Source of the DNA: Legionella norrlandica
Lineage (GTDB): Bacteria; Pseudomonadota; Gammaproteobacteria; Legionellales; Legionellaceae
DNA length: 64,000 nucleotides
Assembly: GCF_000770585.1 (NCBI RefSeq)
Contig: NZ_JNCF01000008.1
Span: 21,926 to 85,925 of the forward strand
Direction: 5' to 3'
Shown here: piece by piece, positions 27,638 to 38,846 of the stretch
Layout: each line of letters starts with the position of its first letter
Position numbering within the stretch: the first letter of the stretch is position 1
Program-made: the position numbers and the translations under genes
The notes under the pieces: generated by a model
What the model saw: only the letters and a program-made list of their open reading frames with translations
Database searches by the model: none
Told to the model about the DNA's origin: nothing

Positions 27638-28505
27638 AGAGAAAAAAAAATTAAAACCAATTGATACCCCCATATATGGTTATTGGTCAGCACTGTTCAT
27701 GTCCTTTTTTTCAAAACGTCTTTATGTGGATGTGGCTAAGCGTTGGCGTGGGATAGGCATTCTCTATCTGTTATTAGCTATTACCGTGAGCTCCATACCT
27801 CTCTCATTAAGAGTAGCTTTTGATTTCAATAAAACGTTTAATCAACAAATTATCATGCCATTGTCGAAATTACCCACTATTTATGTACAAAATGGCAAAG
27901 TTATTTTCGATAAACCTATGCCTTATTTGATTCGAAATGACAGAAATCAGGTAGTCATCATTATAGATACAACGGGTAAAATTGAAAAATTCAGCAATGA
28001 GTATCCTGATCTCAATATTTTAATCAATAAAAATAATATTTATTTTAGATTGCCAACACCAGAATTATTAGGGATGAGTCAGACAACTAAAAATACTGGT
28101 GTTCCTATAGTTCAGCCTTTAGATAAGGGAATGAATACAGTATTTGATGGTAAGAAAATAATTCAGGATAATGCGGTGTCAGGATTGAAATACGCTTCTC
28201 AATTACTGATTTATCCTGTGGTAGTGACTATTTTATATTCTATTACAGTCGTTGTATTGTTAGCTATTGCATTTTTAGGACAGGTATTTTCTAAAGTCTT
28301 TTTTTCATTCTCTTTGTCTTTTATGAAGTCCAGTAGATTGCTTATGGTAGCAGCAACACCTATGTTGGTTGTTTTGGCGATTATGCTAGCATTTAATTTA
28401 GTCTTTCCTGGTTTGGGAGTTATTTTGCTGACGCTGATGATTGCTTATTACAGCTATGGTGTTTATAGCTTTAGGGGCGAAAGCAGACAAATGGTGTTTA
28501 AATGA
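27630..28505 (+). CDS. DUF1189 family membrane protein
   Basis: 291 residues. TPIYGYWSALFMSFFSKRLY followed by VAKRWRGIGILYLLLAIT is the DUF1189 signature. One membrane segment near residue 45, a soluble extracytoplasmic part (about 65-185), then three to four hydrophobic helices (about 190-280). Function of the family is unknown. The GTG start lies inside the end of ugpC, and the stop overlaps the hydrolase gene, so it is part of the ugp operon. A role in membrane or glycerophospholipid metabolism is inference from context. Confidence 0.75.
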   Translation: MAKEKKKLKPIDTPIYGYWSALFMSFFSKRLYVDVAKRWRGIGILYLLLAITVSSIPLSLRVAFDFNKTFNQQIIMPLSKLPTIYVQNGKVIFDKPMPYLIRNDRNQVVIIIDTTGKIEKFSNEYPDLNILINKNNIYFRLPTPELLGMSQTTKNTGVPIVQPLDKGMNTVFDGKKIIQDNAVSGLKYASQLLIYPVVVTILYSITVVVLLAIAFLGQVFSKVFFSFSLSFMKSSRLLMVAATPMLVVLAIMLAFNLVFPGLGVILLTLMIAYYSYGVYSFRGESRQMVFK

Positions 28506-29287
28506 GGGAGTTAATCCATTTTGCCCATGGTAATGGATTTCCCTCGCTTTGTTATAAACAGTTATTTAACGAATTGGAAGTTCGGTTTGATTATTGCTTT
28601 ATTGATAGAATTGGGCATAACCCAAAATATCCAGTTGGAGAAAACTGGCATAATTTAGTAGCTGAAGTCATTGACAGTATAAAACAACAAGCAGAACAAC
28701 CAATAATTGCCATTGGGCACTCTTTGGGGGGAGTACTCAGCCTATTGGCTGCAATAGAGCAACCTCAATTATTTAAAGCAGTTATTATGCTGGATTCACC
28801 TCTTATTGGTTCTTTTAAATCCAGTATGGTGCGATTAGCAAAAGCTTTAGGAATTATTGATAGAGTGACGCCCGCTTTTAGAACAAAGAAAAGACGAGAG
28901 CATTGGCAGAACTATGATCAGCTGATGGCTTATTTAAAAACACGAGACTTATTCAAAACATTTACTGACGAATGTTTAAATGATTACATTACTTATGGTT
29001 TAGAATACAAAGAAGATGGATATTATTTGCGCTTTGATAGGCATATTGAATATCAAATATACCGAACCATTCCACATGTTATTCCAAGTTATAAAGGCAA
29101 GTTAGTAACTCCTACTGCTTTGATTTATGGAGACAAAAGCACAGTAGTTGATAGAATGGATATTCGTTATATGGAAAATCATTTTAACGTAAAATGCTTT
29201 AAAACTAAGGGTACCCATTTATTCCCGATGGAGTATCCTAAAGCTGTTGGGAAGCAAGTTATGGAAGTGGTTGATGCTATAATTTGA
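28502..29287 (+). CDS. Alpha/beta hydrolase
   Basis: 261 residues. FAHGNGFPSLCYKQLFNEL (oxyanion HGNGF motif) and the nucleophile elbow AIGHSLGGVLSLLAA show an alpha/beta hydrolase; the likely acid is in LIYGDKSTVVD and the histidine in TKGTHLFPMEYP. No signal peptide. ATGA overlap with the DUF1189 gene. Last gene of the ugp-DUF1189-hydrolase operon. A lipase or thioesterase acting on glycerophospholipid breakdown products would fit the transporter, but the substrate cannot be read from sequence. Confidence 0.8.
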   Translation: MRELIHFAHGNGFPSLCYKQLFNELEVRFDYCFIDRIGHNPKYPVGENWHNLVAEVIDSIKQQAEQPIIAIGHSLGGVLSLLAAIEQPQLFKAVIMLDSPLIGSFKSSMVRLAKALGIIDRVTPAFRTKKRREHWQNYDQLMAYLKTRDLFKTFTDECLNDYITYGLEYKEDGYYLRFDRHIEYQIYRTIPHVIPSYKGKLVTPTALIYGDKSTVVDRMDIRYMENHFNVKCFKTKGTHLFPMEYPKAVGKQVMEVVDAII

Positions 29288-29312
29288 TTAGATCATATAA
29301 TCTTTAGATTAG

Positions 29313-29469
29313 GGGGCGATTAAAAGTGTGGTTTTCTTGGCCGAAGCCCCGTGGCTTGACCGCGGTCCATGATCTTCAAGATCTCTGGTCCTGCAGTCAA
29401 GTCGCGGGATGTCTAGGATTACTGAGAATAAGATCAAATAAAAAAACCTCACTTTTAATCGCTCTCTTG
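29313..29469. mobile_element. MITE-like palindromic element (157 bp)
   Basis: GCGATTAAAAGTGTGGTTTT (29316-29335) and AAAACCTCACTTTTAATCGC (29443-29462) are 20-base inverted repeats with one mismatch. The same hexamer GATTAG lies on both sides (29307-29312, 29470-29475) and may be a target duplication. The interior holds a GC-rich imperfect palindrome (GCTTGACCGCGG ... CAAGTCGCGGG). No coding capacity. It ends 26 bases before fadE. Confidence 0.6.
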
Positions 29470-29495
29470 GATTAGCCTACAATAAGGAGAACTTC

Positions 29496-31981
29496 GTGTT
29501 ACAACTCATATTATTACTAGCAACAATTGGTGCAGCAGGAATGTTGTTAACTCGACAAGCATCGATATCTGTTTGGGCTATTAGCTTTACTATTTTTCTT
29601 GGGTTGGTGTTACATTACGGTTCTCCTGGAATATTAAGCCAAATTATATTATGGACAATTGAAATAACTCTAGTCCTTGGATCTATCAAACCCTTAAGAA
29701 GAGAATTATTATCAAAACGCCTTTTTCATATAGTTAAAAAGGTAATGCCATCGATGTCCAGTACTGAAAGAGAAGCACTGGAAGCAGGTACTGTCGGCTG
29801 GGAAGGCGATTTATTTAGTGGGAATCCTAATTTTTCTCTTTTGAGAAATGCTCCATTTGTGTCCTTAACAGAGGAAGAGCAGGCGTTTATAGACGGTCCA
29901 GTAAATACCCTATGCGAGATGTTGGATGATTGGGATATCACTCATAATAGAACTGACTTGCCACCAGAGGTCTGGCAATTTATAAAGGAAAATCGGTTTT
30001 TGGGAATGATAATTCCAAAAGAGTATGGTGGCCTTGGATTTTCGGCTACTGCACAAATGTCAATTTTAGTAAAATTATATGGGCGATCAATAACCGCTGC
30101 TACGACTATCTCTGTACCAAATTCACTGGGCCCTGGTGAATTGCTTCTTAAATACGGTACTGATGAACAAAAAAATTATTATCTGCCACGATTGGCAGAT
30201 GGAAGGGAAATTCCATGCTTTGCTTTAACGGGCCCTAATGCGGGATCCGACGCAGCATCTATCCCTGATAAAGGGATTGTTTGTCGTCAGGAGTTTAATG
30301 GAGAACAAATAATTGGCGTTCGTTTGAACTGGAATAAACGCTATATAACTTTATGCCCAGTGGCTACAGTCATTGGATTAGCATTTAGGATGTTTGATCC
30401 AGATAATTTGCTAGGGAAAGGTGAAGATATAGGGATCACTTGTGCACTTATTCCGTCAACAACCCCTGGAGTAACAAAAGGTCGCAGGCATTTCCCTTTA
30501 AATACAGGATTTTTAAATGGTCCCACACAAGGAAAAGATGTCTTTATTCCGCTTGATTATTTAATCGGGGGAGCTTCTATGGCTGGGCAAGGATGGCGCA
30601 TGCTTATGGAGTGCTTAAGTGCAGGACGGGCAATTTCCTTACCTTCAAGTGCCAGTGGCGGTGCACAGGCCGTTGCTCTCGCCTCAGGTGCCTATGCAAG
30701 GATTCGAAGACAATTTAATCAGCCAATCGGAAAGTTTGAGGGAATTGAGGAGCCCCTCGCTCGTATTGCTTCTACAGCTTATATCATTGACTCCTCTTTA
30801 ACAATGGCTGCTGCTGCCATAGATCATGGAGCCAAACCCTCTGTTGCGGGCGCTATTTTAAAATACCATACTACGGAGCGGGCGCGTCATTTAGCTCTTG
30901 ATGGAATGGATATTCATGGTGGTAAAGGGATATGTCTTGGTCCAAATAATTATATGGGAAGAGGCTATCAAGGTTCTCCCATTGGTATTACTGTTGAAGG
31001 AGCTAATATTTTAACCCGGAGTTTAATTATTTTTGGTCAAGGAGCGGTAAGATGCCATCCTTATATCTTTAAAGAATTAGAAAGTATGAGAAATAATGAT
31101 TTAGAGAAGTTTGATGAATCATTCTTTTCTCATGTCGGTCTAATTATTGCTAATTTTACCAAATCAGTTATTTTTGGATGGACTGATGCACGCATGAGTA
31201 AAGCCCCAGCCAGTTCAGTTAAAAGATATTACCAACTAATTCATAAATACAGTACCAATTTGGCTTTTCTAGCTGATTTTTCAATGATAGTTTTGGAGGG
31301 GAGTTAAAGCGAAGAGAAAAACTATCAGCTCGTTTGGGTGATATGTTAAGTAGTTTATATATGGCTTCAGCCGTTTTAAAGCGTTTTTATGAGGACGGGG
31401 AGCCACGGGTTGATTTGCCTGTAGTGCACTGGAGCTGTCAACAGTTGTTGCATGAGTGTGAAGCTGCGATGCATGGCGTCATTATTAATTTTCCTGCGCG
31501 GTGGGCAAGAGCGGCCTTATCTTTTATTTTGAAACCGTTAGGTAACAGACGACACGAACCCAACGATAGATTAGGACACAGAGTAGCAAAACTACTAATA
31601 GAGCCTAATGAAACAAGAAATCGAATCACAAGATTGGTGTATAAGAAACCGGGAGAAAATTGTCCTTTAGGGCGAATGGAAGAAGCATTCTATAAGATTT
31701 GCGCGGTAGAAGAGCTGGAACGAAAAGTGATGAGGGCGGTCAAAGACAATGTATTGAAATCACTTACATTCCATGAACAAATTTTAGAAGCACTGGATTG
31801 TAAGATTTTGACTCCTGTTGAAGCGAAACAGCTGGAGGAAGCTGAATTAGCAAGACAAGAGGTCATCAGAGTAGATGATTTTGCTGATGAAGATCTACGT
31901 CGTGTACAACTCTCTAACAATGAGGCAAAATCAAGAAAAAAGATCCCGGAGAAGGATGATATAGAAACAGAAATGGTGTAA
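29496..31981 (+). CDS. fadE: Acyl-CoA dehydrogenase FadE, frameshifted
   Basis: About 828 residues across one missing base, close to E. coli FadE (814). FAD-dependent first step of beta-oxidation. The N-terminus has two hydrophobic segments. FIKENRFLGMIIPKEYGGLG, CFALTGPNAGSDAASIPD, GVTKGRRHFPLNTGFLNG and DGMDIHGGKGICLGPNNY are FadE motifs. The first frame ends DFSMIVLEGS at 31307; the second gives LKRREKLSARLGDMLSSL. GTTTTGGGAGGGG is expected at about 31290-31300, GTTTTGGAGGGG is seen: one G lost. GTG start with AAGGAG upstream. Confidence 0.88.
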
Positions 31982-32009
31982 TTATTTCTGGCAACTGTCT
32001 TCCTGCGAT

Positions 32010-32038
32010 AAAGCATTAGTATACTATTCTAATGCTTT
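32010..32038. terminator. Perfect 10-bp stem-loop after fadE
   Basis: AAAGCATTAG and CTAATGCTTT form a perfect stem with a 9-base loop, 29 bases after the fadE stop. A T-run is missing on either side, so intrinsic termination is likely but weak. Confidence 0.4.
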
Positions 32039-32059
32039 GCGCGGGAGGAGGACTTGTCG

Positions 32060-32158
32060 TTGAAGCAAACTGAAAATTATGTACCTAGGTTAACGCAGGG
32101 AAGTCTACAAAAAATTTTAGAGACTTTAATTCATTTTCCCCTAAATTATGAATTCTAA
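32060..32158 (+). CDS. Possible 32-residue small protein
   Basis: TTG start preceded by GGGAGGAGGAC at good spacing; encodes a product beginning MKQTENYVPRLTQG and ending TLIHFPLNYEF. The unusually strong ribosome-binding site in a gene-poor gap is the only support. It has no recognised relative and could be the remnant of a longer gene. Confidence 0.25.
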   Translation: MKQTENYVPRLTQGSLQKILETLIHFPLNYEF

Positions 32159-32338
32159 TGTGATTGTTCTAATATCTCTACTATATTTTGTGGATGAGAG
32201 GTACATGGCTGCGTTAGCTCATCTACTTAATTAGAGTGAAAATTGATTGGATTGATGATTACAAACCGATAAGATGCCAATTGCTAATCGCTGCCGGCTT
32301 ATTGGTGTAAAAAGAAATTATTTTATAATGAATTAATT

Positions 32339-32602
32339 TTAATTTTCTTCCAATGCTTTGTCTGGCATTGTAATATTTAGTTCTAGGACTGCACTATCTT
32401 CCATTCGCTCTAGATTGACACTGACTTGATCGCGGCTAATATTAATATATTTTGCAATGACTGCAAGAATCTCTTCTTGCAGCTTGGGTAAATAGTCCGG
32501 CGTATTGCGCTGAGAGCGTTCATGGGAAATTATTATTTGCAAACGTTCTTTAGCAACTGATGCGGTAGAAGCTCTTCTCCGTAAGTAATTAAAAATACTC
32601 AT
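32339..32602 (-). CDS. minE: Cell division topological specificity factor MinE
   Basis: 87 residues. Drives pole-to-pole oscillation of MinD by stimulating its ATPase. The N-terminal [10 protein letters not shown] membrane/MinD-contact region, [16 protein letters not shown] (anti-MinCD helix/strand) and the C-terminal dimerisation part [20 protein letters not shown] are all recognisable. The ATG overlaps the minD stop. Confidence 0.95.
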   Translation of the reverse strand: MSIFNYLRRRASTASVAKERLQIIISHERSQRNTPDYLPKLQEEILAVIAKYINISRDQVSVNLERMEDSAVLELNITMPDKALEEN

Positions 32603-33429
32603 ATTGTCACTTCCTCCTTGTTTTTGCCGAATAAGCGACGAAATATTCCTTTTCGATCGTTGCTTACAAAACGCAATGGTCTGTCTTCACCCAGAAAGCG
32701 TGCAATAGCATCTTGGTAAGCAATTCCGGCATCACTAGTTTCATCAAGAATAACAGGTGTCCCCGTATTTGATGCTTTGAGTACTGATTTAGATTCTGGG
32801 ATAACACCAATTAAAGGAATAGCTAATATCTCCTTTACATCGGTCACAGATAACATTTCGCCACGTTCTACACGCTCTGGATCATATCGTGTTAGTAGTA
32901 AGTGTTCTTGTACGGGCGGTTTGTTTTCTATGGCTCGTTTTGTTTTGCTGGATAGTATCCCTAGAATTCTATCGGAATCCCGAACAGAGGATACTTCAGG
33001 ATTAGTCACAACGATAGCATGATCAGCAAAATACATTGCCATAAGTGCCCCTGTTTCAATTCCAGCAGGAGAATCACAAATAATGAAGTCAAACTCTTCA
33101 GCTAATTCATTCAAGGTTTTTTCAACACCCTCTAGTGTTAAGGCATCCTTATCACGTGTTTGTGATGCTGGAAGTATGCAAAGATTAGGGATCCGTTTAT
33201 CCTTAATAAGGGCTTGATTTAAGTTGGCTTCACCATTAATAACATTGATGAAGTCATATACCACGCGCCTTTCACAGCCCATGATGATATCTAGGTTTCT
33301 TAAGCCAATATCGAAATCGATAACTACGGTCTTATGTCCTAACAGCGCAAGCCCAGAAGAAATAGCCGCCGATGAAGTGGTTTTTCCTACTCCGCCTTTT
33401 CCTGATGTAATTACTATTATTTTAGCCAA
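32599..33429 (-). CDS. minD: Septum site-determining ATPase MinD
   Basis: 276-residue ParA-type ATPase that recruits MinC to the membrane away from mid-cell. Deviant Walker [14 protein letters not shown], switch [18 protein letters not shown], and the C-terminal amphipathic membrane-targeting helix [13 protein letters not shown] are intact. It is the first gene of the pair; minC, normally just upstream, is not here. The upstream gene is guaB on the other strand. Confidence 0.97.
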   Translation of the reverse strand: MAKIIVITSGKGGVGKTTSSAAISSGLALLGHKTVVIDFDIGLRNLDIIMGCERRVVYDFINVINGEANLNQALIKDKRIPNLCILPASQTRDKDALTLEGVEKTLNELAEEFDFIICDSPAGIETGALMAMYFADHAIVVTNPEVSSVRDSDRILGILSSKTKRAIENKPPVQEHLLLTRYDPERVERGEMLSVTDVKEILAIPLIGVIPESKSVLKASNTGTPVILDETSDAGIAYQDAIARFLGEDRPLRFVSNDRKGIFRRLFGKNKEEVTI

Positions 33430-33595
33430 GCTGAACCCTTCCTATTTTTCGATTCAACACAATATTTAACCAACAGTTTACACGTTATTGATTAACTAAT
33501 TCAAGCCATCAATCACTTTATTGTAATAAAAACTAAATAAAGATTTCATTGTATTCAGAACGATAAATAATCTTCAATCAATGTATTAAAATGAA

Positions 33596-33631
33596 CAGGG
33601 CAAAATCATACTTTGCACTGAATTTGCCCTG
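33596..33631. promoter_or_regulatory. Hairpin in the minD-guaB intergenic region
   Basis: CAGGGCAAA (33596-33604) and TTTGCCCTG (33623-33631) form a perfect 9-bp stem with an 18-base loop, about 94 bases before guaB. It may sit in the guaB leader or separate the divergent promoters. There is no T-run. Confidence 0.4.
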
Positions 33632-33688
33632 ATTAAAACGAGATAATTTTATGTAATAAATGTTTAAATTTTTGAATGTTTATAGTAA

Positions 33689-35197
<1,509 letters not shown>

Positions 35198-35199
35198 TA

Positions 35200-36777
35200 A
35201 TGAATGATTTAAAAAAACGCCCATTATTAATATTGGATTTTGGTTCTCAATACACACAATTAATAGCCCGACGTGTCCGCGAAATGGGAGTTTATTGTGA
35301 AATTTATCCATATCTTATTAATCATGAGCAATTTAGTAAATTAAACCCTTGTGGTGTTATTTTGTCGGGAGGTCCGTCTACAGTAACGTACGATGCGAAT
35401 CCACGAGCTCCTCAATGGTTATTCGATTGTGGTTTACCTTTGTTAGGGATATGCTATGGAATGCAAACCATGGCAGTACAACTCGGTGGACAGGTAGAGT
35501 CATCGACATTAAGAGAATTTGGCTATGCGGAATTACACTTGCATGGACATAGCCAATTACTAGCCAATATCGAAGATCGTACAACACTAGATGGCAGCGC
35601 TTTATTGGATGTATGGATGAGTCATGGTGATAAAGTAACTCAATTGCCTCCTGGTTTTAAAATTATATGTGAGACTCGCAATGCACCCATTGCAGGTATG
35701 GCCGATGAACGTCGTCAAATGTATGGTTTGCAATTTCATCCGGAGGTCACCCATACAGTGCAGGGGTTGCGAATTTTACAACGTTTTGTAGTGGATATTT
35801 GTAAAGCTCCAACAGATTGGACTCCAGAACATATTATCGACGAAGCGATTAGCAGCATCAGGAAACAGGTGGGAAGCGACAAGGTTTTGCTGGGTTTATC
35901 AGGAGGTGTTGATTCTTCCGTGGTTGCTGCTTTACTGCATAAAGCGATTGGAGAGCAATTAATTTGCGTGTTCGTTGATACAGGCTTACTCAGATTGAAT
36001 GAAGCAGAGCAAGTAATGAGTATGTTTGGTCAACACATGGGAATACATATTATTGCAGTGAATGCAGAGGATAAATTTTTAGCTGCTCTAAAAGGGGTAA
36101 CTTGCCCTGAAGAAAAGAGAAAGATTATTGGTCGTACCTTTATTGAAGTTTTTGATGAAGAAGCCCAAAGACTGACTGACATAAAGTGGCTAGCGCAGGG
36201 CACAATTTATCCTGATGTAATTGAATCAGCAGCCACAAGTACAAATGATGCGGCAGTAGTTATCAAATCTCATCATAATGTAGGTGGCTTACCAGAAACT
36301 TTAAATCTCAAATTACTAGAACCTATTCGAGAACTATTCAAGGATGAGGTTCGTCAAGTGGGTCTTGAGTTAGGACTTCCACATGATATGGTATACCGCC
36401 ATCCATTCCCAGGGCCAGGTTTAGGCGTTAGGATTTTAGCTGAGGTAAAAAAGGAATATGCTGATATATTGCGTAGAGCAGATGCTATTTTTATCGAAGA
36501 ACTGCATTTGGCTCACCTTTATCATAAGGTAAGTCAGGCTTTTGCGGTGTTTTTACCAGTGAAAAGTGTTGGTGTCATGGGAGATGGACGTCGCTATGAT
36601 TATGTCATTTGTTTGCGGGCTGTAGAAACTATTGATTTTATGACGGCACATTGGTCGCCATTACCTTGGGATTTTTTAGCAAAAGTTTCTAATAGAATTA
36701 TCAATGAGGTAGAGGGTGTATCACGGGTAACTTATGATATTTCGGGTAAGCCACCGGCTACTATTGAATGGGAATGA
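35200..36777 (+). CDS. guaA: GMP synthase (glutamine-hydrolysing)
   Basis: 525 residues. Converts XMP to GMP. Class I amidotransferase (1-200) with nucleophile in [17 protein letters not shown] and His-Glu in [13 protein letters not shown]-loop ATP pyrophosphatase [17 protein letters not shown]; dimerisation domain ending [22 protein letters not shown]. Coupled to guaB. Its stop overlaps tadA by an ATGA junction. Confidence 0.97.
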   Translation: MNDLKKRPLLILDFGSQYTQLIARRVREMGVYCEIYPYLINHEQFSKLNPCGVILSGGPSTVTYDANPRAPQWLFDCGLPLLGICYGMQTMAVQLGGQVESSTLREFGYAELHLHGHSQLLANIEDRTTLDGSALLDVWMSHGDKVTQLPPGFKIICETRNAPIAGMADERRQMYGLQFHPEVTHTVQGLRILQRFVVDICKAPTDWTPEHIIDEAISSIRKQVGSDKVLLGLSGGVDSSVVAALLHKAIGEQLICVFVDTGLLRLNEAEQVMSMFGQHMGIHIIAVNAEDKFLAALKGVTCPEEKRKIIGRTFIEVFDEEAQRLTDIKWLAQGTIYPDVIESAATSTNDAAVVIKSHHNVGGLPETLNLKLLEPIRELFKDEVRQVGLELGLPHDMVYRHPFPGPGLGVRILAEVKKEYADILRRADAIFIEELHLAHLYHKVSQAFAVFLPVKSVGVMGDGRRYDYVICLRAVETIDFMTAHWSPLPWDFLAKVSNRIINEVEGVSRVTYDISGKPPATIEWE

Positions 36778-37223
36778 ATGATAAATTTTGGATGCGATTA
36801 GCCTATGAGCAAGCGGTGTTGGCTCAGAAGGAAGGAGAGATTCCTGTAGGCGCTGTATTGGTTAGTAAAGATAATCAATTATTAGGTGCAGGCAGGAATA
36901 TTCTGGAGAAAAGTCATGATCCTTCAGATCATGCAGAAGTCAGGGCAATACGACAAGCTGCTCAACAGATTCAAAACCATCGATTATTAGATACAACTCT
37001 TTATGTCACTCTTGAGCCTTGTGTCATGTGCGCCGGCCTTATGGTTCATGCGCGCATTAAACGCTTGGTGTTTGCTACTAGGGACTTTAAAGCAGGAGCA
37101 GCCGGCTCCTTATTTAATATTCTGCATGGTTATCCGCTCAATCACTCCGTGTTAATAGATGAGGGCATTATGCAAGAGGAGTGCTCTCTCTTATTGTCTG
37201 ATTTTTTTAAACGATTGCGTTAA
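36774..37223 (+). CDS. tadA: tRNA-specific adenosine deaminase TadA
   Basis: 149 residues. Makes inosine-34 in tRNA-Arg(ACG). Zinc site: DHAEVRAI (His plus catalytic Glu) and [10 protein letters not shown] (two Cys). I take the ATG overlapping the guaA stop (MNDKFW); an ATG two codons earlier is also in frame. An essential enzyme in most bacteria. A MITE-like repeat follows 21 bases after its stop. Confidence 0.95.
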   Translation: MNDKFWMRLAYEQAVLAQKEGEIPVGAVLVSKDNQLLGAGRNILEKSHDPSDHAEVRAIRQAAQQIQNHRLLDTTLYVTLEPCVMCAGLMVHARIKRLVFATRDFKAGAAGSLFNILHGYPLNHSVLIDEGIMQEECSLLLSDFFKRLR

Positions 37224-37244
37224 ATTTGTATCATAAAATTTCAA

Positions 37245-37385
37245 TAGAGCTCTTGCATAACCTGCTTCTTTTGTATTATTGCTTTGTTTCAAGCATTTCT
37301 CAGGTGCTCATTCACTTCATGTAAGCCTCGCTCCTCAAAATATTTGTGTCTTGCACCAATTCAAAAACGGCATGTAAGAGCTCTA
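37245..37385. mobile_element. MITE-like palindromic element, copy 2 (141 bp, TA-flanked)
   Basis: Inverted copy of the element at 10605-10739. Ends: TAGAGCTCTTGCATAACCTG on the left and GGCATGTAAGAGCTCTA on the right. Shared interior blocks read on the minus strand: TTTGAATTGGTGCAAG, AGGAGCGAGGCTTACATGAA, GAAATGCTTG, AAGCAATAATA. It is six bases longer than copy 1. It is inserted between tadA and the effector-like gene and interrupts neither. Confidence 0.8.
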
Positions 37386-37506
37386 ATGTTTAGATAGACA
37401 TCTGTAGGCATCATTTTAACTAAATTAGAACAAAAAACTCAATATACAGCCTAAATATATAATTAATTGCTATTATGTATATATAACTATCTGTTTGAGT
37501 TTAATT

Positions 37507-38814
37507 ATGTCAAATAAACCTAAAGTTTTCCATGGCAAGCATGGAGCATATCAAAATGCCGGTTTTTTTGGTCAACAGGGAGGATCTGTACCAAAAATTA
37601 GGAGGGAAGTATATCGTACTAAAGAAGAAAGACGGCAAATGGAAGAGAAAATATCCTTCATTGAGAAGATAGAGGGTTCCTCAGGAGAGTGTATAAAAGA
37701 GAAAATTTTACTTGATTTTTATTCCACACTGTCACGCACACCAGAATGTCGCATTGCACTGCAAAAAGGAGATCATTGCAAAGATCTATTGAATTTATAT
37801 TTCACTCATGGAGGGAATCCCCTTGAAGTAACAAGAGAATTAAGCGAAGCTTTCTATCAAGGATTACCAACCTATGGAACTTCCATGGATGATAAGTATC
37901 ACGTTACTTTTATGGGTAAAATGCTGAGTAATTACTCTGATTTGGGTGTGGATTTTGTACGTTTTATTGAAACACATCATAGGCCGCCAGAAAGTATTGT
38001 CAAAGATAGACAAGAATATCCTCTTGATGGGTTAATGGAAATTGCAGCTATAGCAAAAGTATTGGATGACCCTGATTGGTTGGGTGGTTCAGGTGGTAAT
38101 ACAGGATTTGTCATTGAAAGGGACGAAAGTGGTCATACAAGAGCGGTAGCAATACTTGTTGATGCAGGAATGGGGCTTTCAGACACACCTAAACGCCAAA
38201 GTCCTGAGTCAAAAAATATTCAGGTAGGTAATGCGTTACCTACAACATTCGACATCCATTTCAATTGTTTAACCGAAAGTCAAAAACTTAAATTTATTGG
38301 TACCCTATATAAATTTGTTAATTGTGAAAATTTGGAAAGTTTACTTGAATTTATAGTGAAAAGAGAAGGAGCATTTAACTCGCAGAAGGACAAGTATGGG
38401 AATACTATAGCATTATGGAATGATGCCGATGCTGATCAAATGATTAATAGAATACAAAACAATATTGAAAGACTAAGTCACACTTACCGTGAAGAATTGG
38501 AGCACTATAGAAGATTAACCAACCAACCGGGAGAGGTGCCTATCACAGATTTTAATATTGTTATTCCTGAACCAGAAGCTGAGCAAGCCGCTGCACCGGA
38601 ACCAGAAGCTGAGCAAGCCGCTGCACCGGAACCAGAAGCTAAGCAAGCCGCTGCACCGGAACCGGCAGCCAGACAAGGTCATTCTAAAGCACCAGCTAAT
38701 AACAGTTCATGGTGGCCTATGTTGAAAACAGGAGCTGCAGCATTAACCTTAGGCGCAACAATAGCTGCTGTTGCTTATATTGGTAGTAAAACCTGGCGTA
38801 GTAATAATATTTAG
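37507..38814 (+). CDS. Effector-like protein with Pro-Glu-Ala repeats and C-terminal membrane segment
   Basis: 435 residues, family not recognised. N-terminal part: KVFHGKHGAYQNAGFFGQQG, then a charged helical region and a globular domain (about 50-320) with VLDDPDWLGGSGGNTGFVIE. Three 10-residue repeats (PEPEAEQAAA) lie just before the C-terminus, followed by one predicted membrane helix, MLKTGAAALTLGATIAAVAY, and a short basic tail. This layout, soluble body, acidic linker, single C-terminal anchor, is common in Legionella effectors that insert into host membranes (inference). The ATG at 37507 is preferred to a TTG 12 bases upstream. Preceded by AT-rich sequence; monocistronic. Confidence 0.6.
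   Translation: MSNKPKVFHGKHGAYQNAGFFGQQGGSVPKIRREVYRTKEERRQMEEKISFIEKIEGSSGECIKEKILLDFYSTLSRTPECRIALQKGDHCKDLLNLYFTHGGNPLEVTRELSEAFYQGLPTYGTSMDDKYHVTFMGKMLSNYSDLGVDFVRFIETHHRPPESIVKDRQEYPLDGLMEIAAIAKVLDDPDWLGGSGGNTGFVIERDESGHTRAVAILVDAGMGLSDTPKRQSPESKNIQVGNALPTTFDIHFNCLTESQKLKFIGTLYKFVNCENLESLLEFIVKREGAFNSQKDKYGNTIALWNDADADQMINRIQNNIERLSHTYREELEHYRRLTNQPGEVPITDFNIVIPEPEAEQAAAPEPEAEQAAAPEPEAKQAAAPEPAARQGHSKAPANNSSWWPMLKTGAAALTLGATIAAVAYIGSKTWRSNNI
38566..38655 (+). repeat. Three 30-bp tandem repeats encoding PEPEAEQAAA
   Basis: Units at 38566-38595, 38596-38625 and 38626-38655 differ at only two positions; a partial fourth unit follows. They keep the frame, so copy-number change would lengthen or shorten the acidic linker by 10 residues. 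GC content is higher than in the rest of the gene. Confidence 0.85.
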
Positions 38815-38846
38815 CTCTATATTGGATATTATTTGAATTAGTCTTT

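Larger units (their letters stand above)
31982..32338. other. Intergenic region between fadE and minE
   Basis: 357 bases between the convergent fadE and minE. A perfect 10-bp hairpin (32010-32038) and one short frame with a strong ribosome-binding site (32060-32158) are listed separately. I see nothing else that I can support. Confidence 0.5.
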
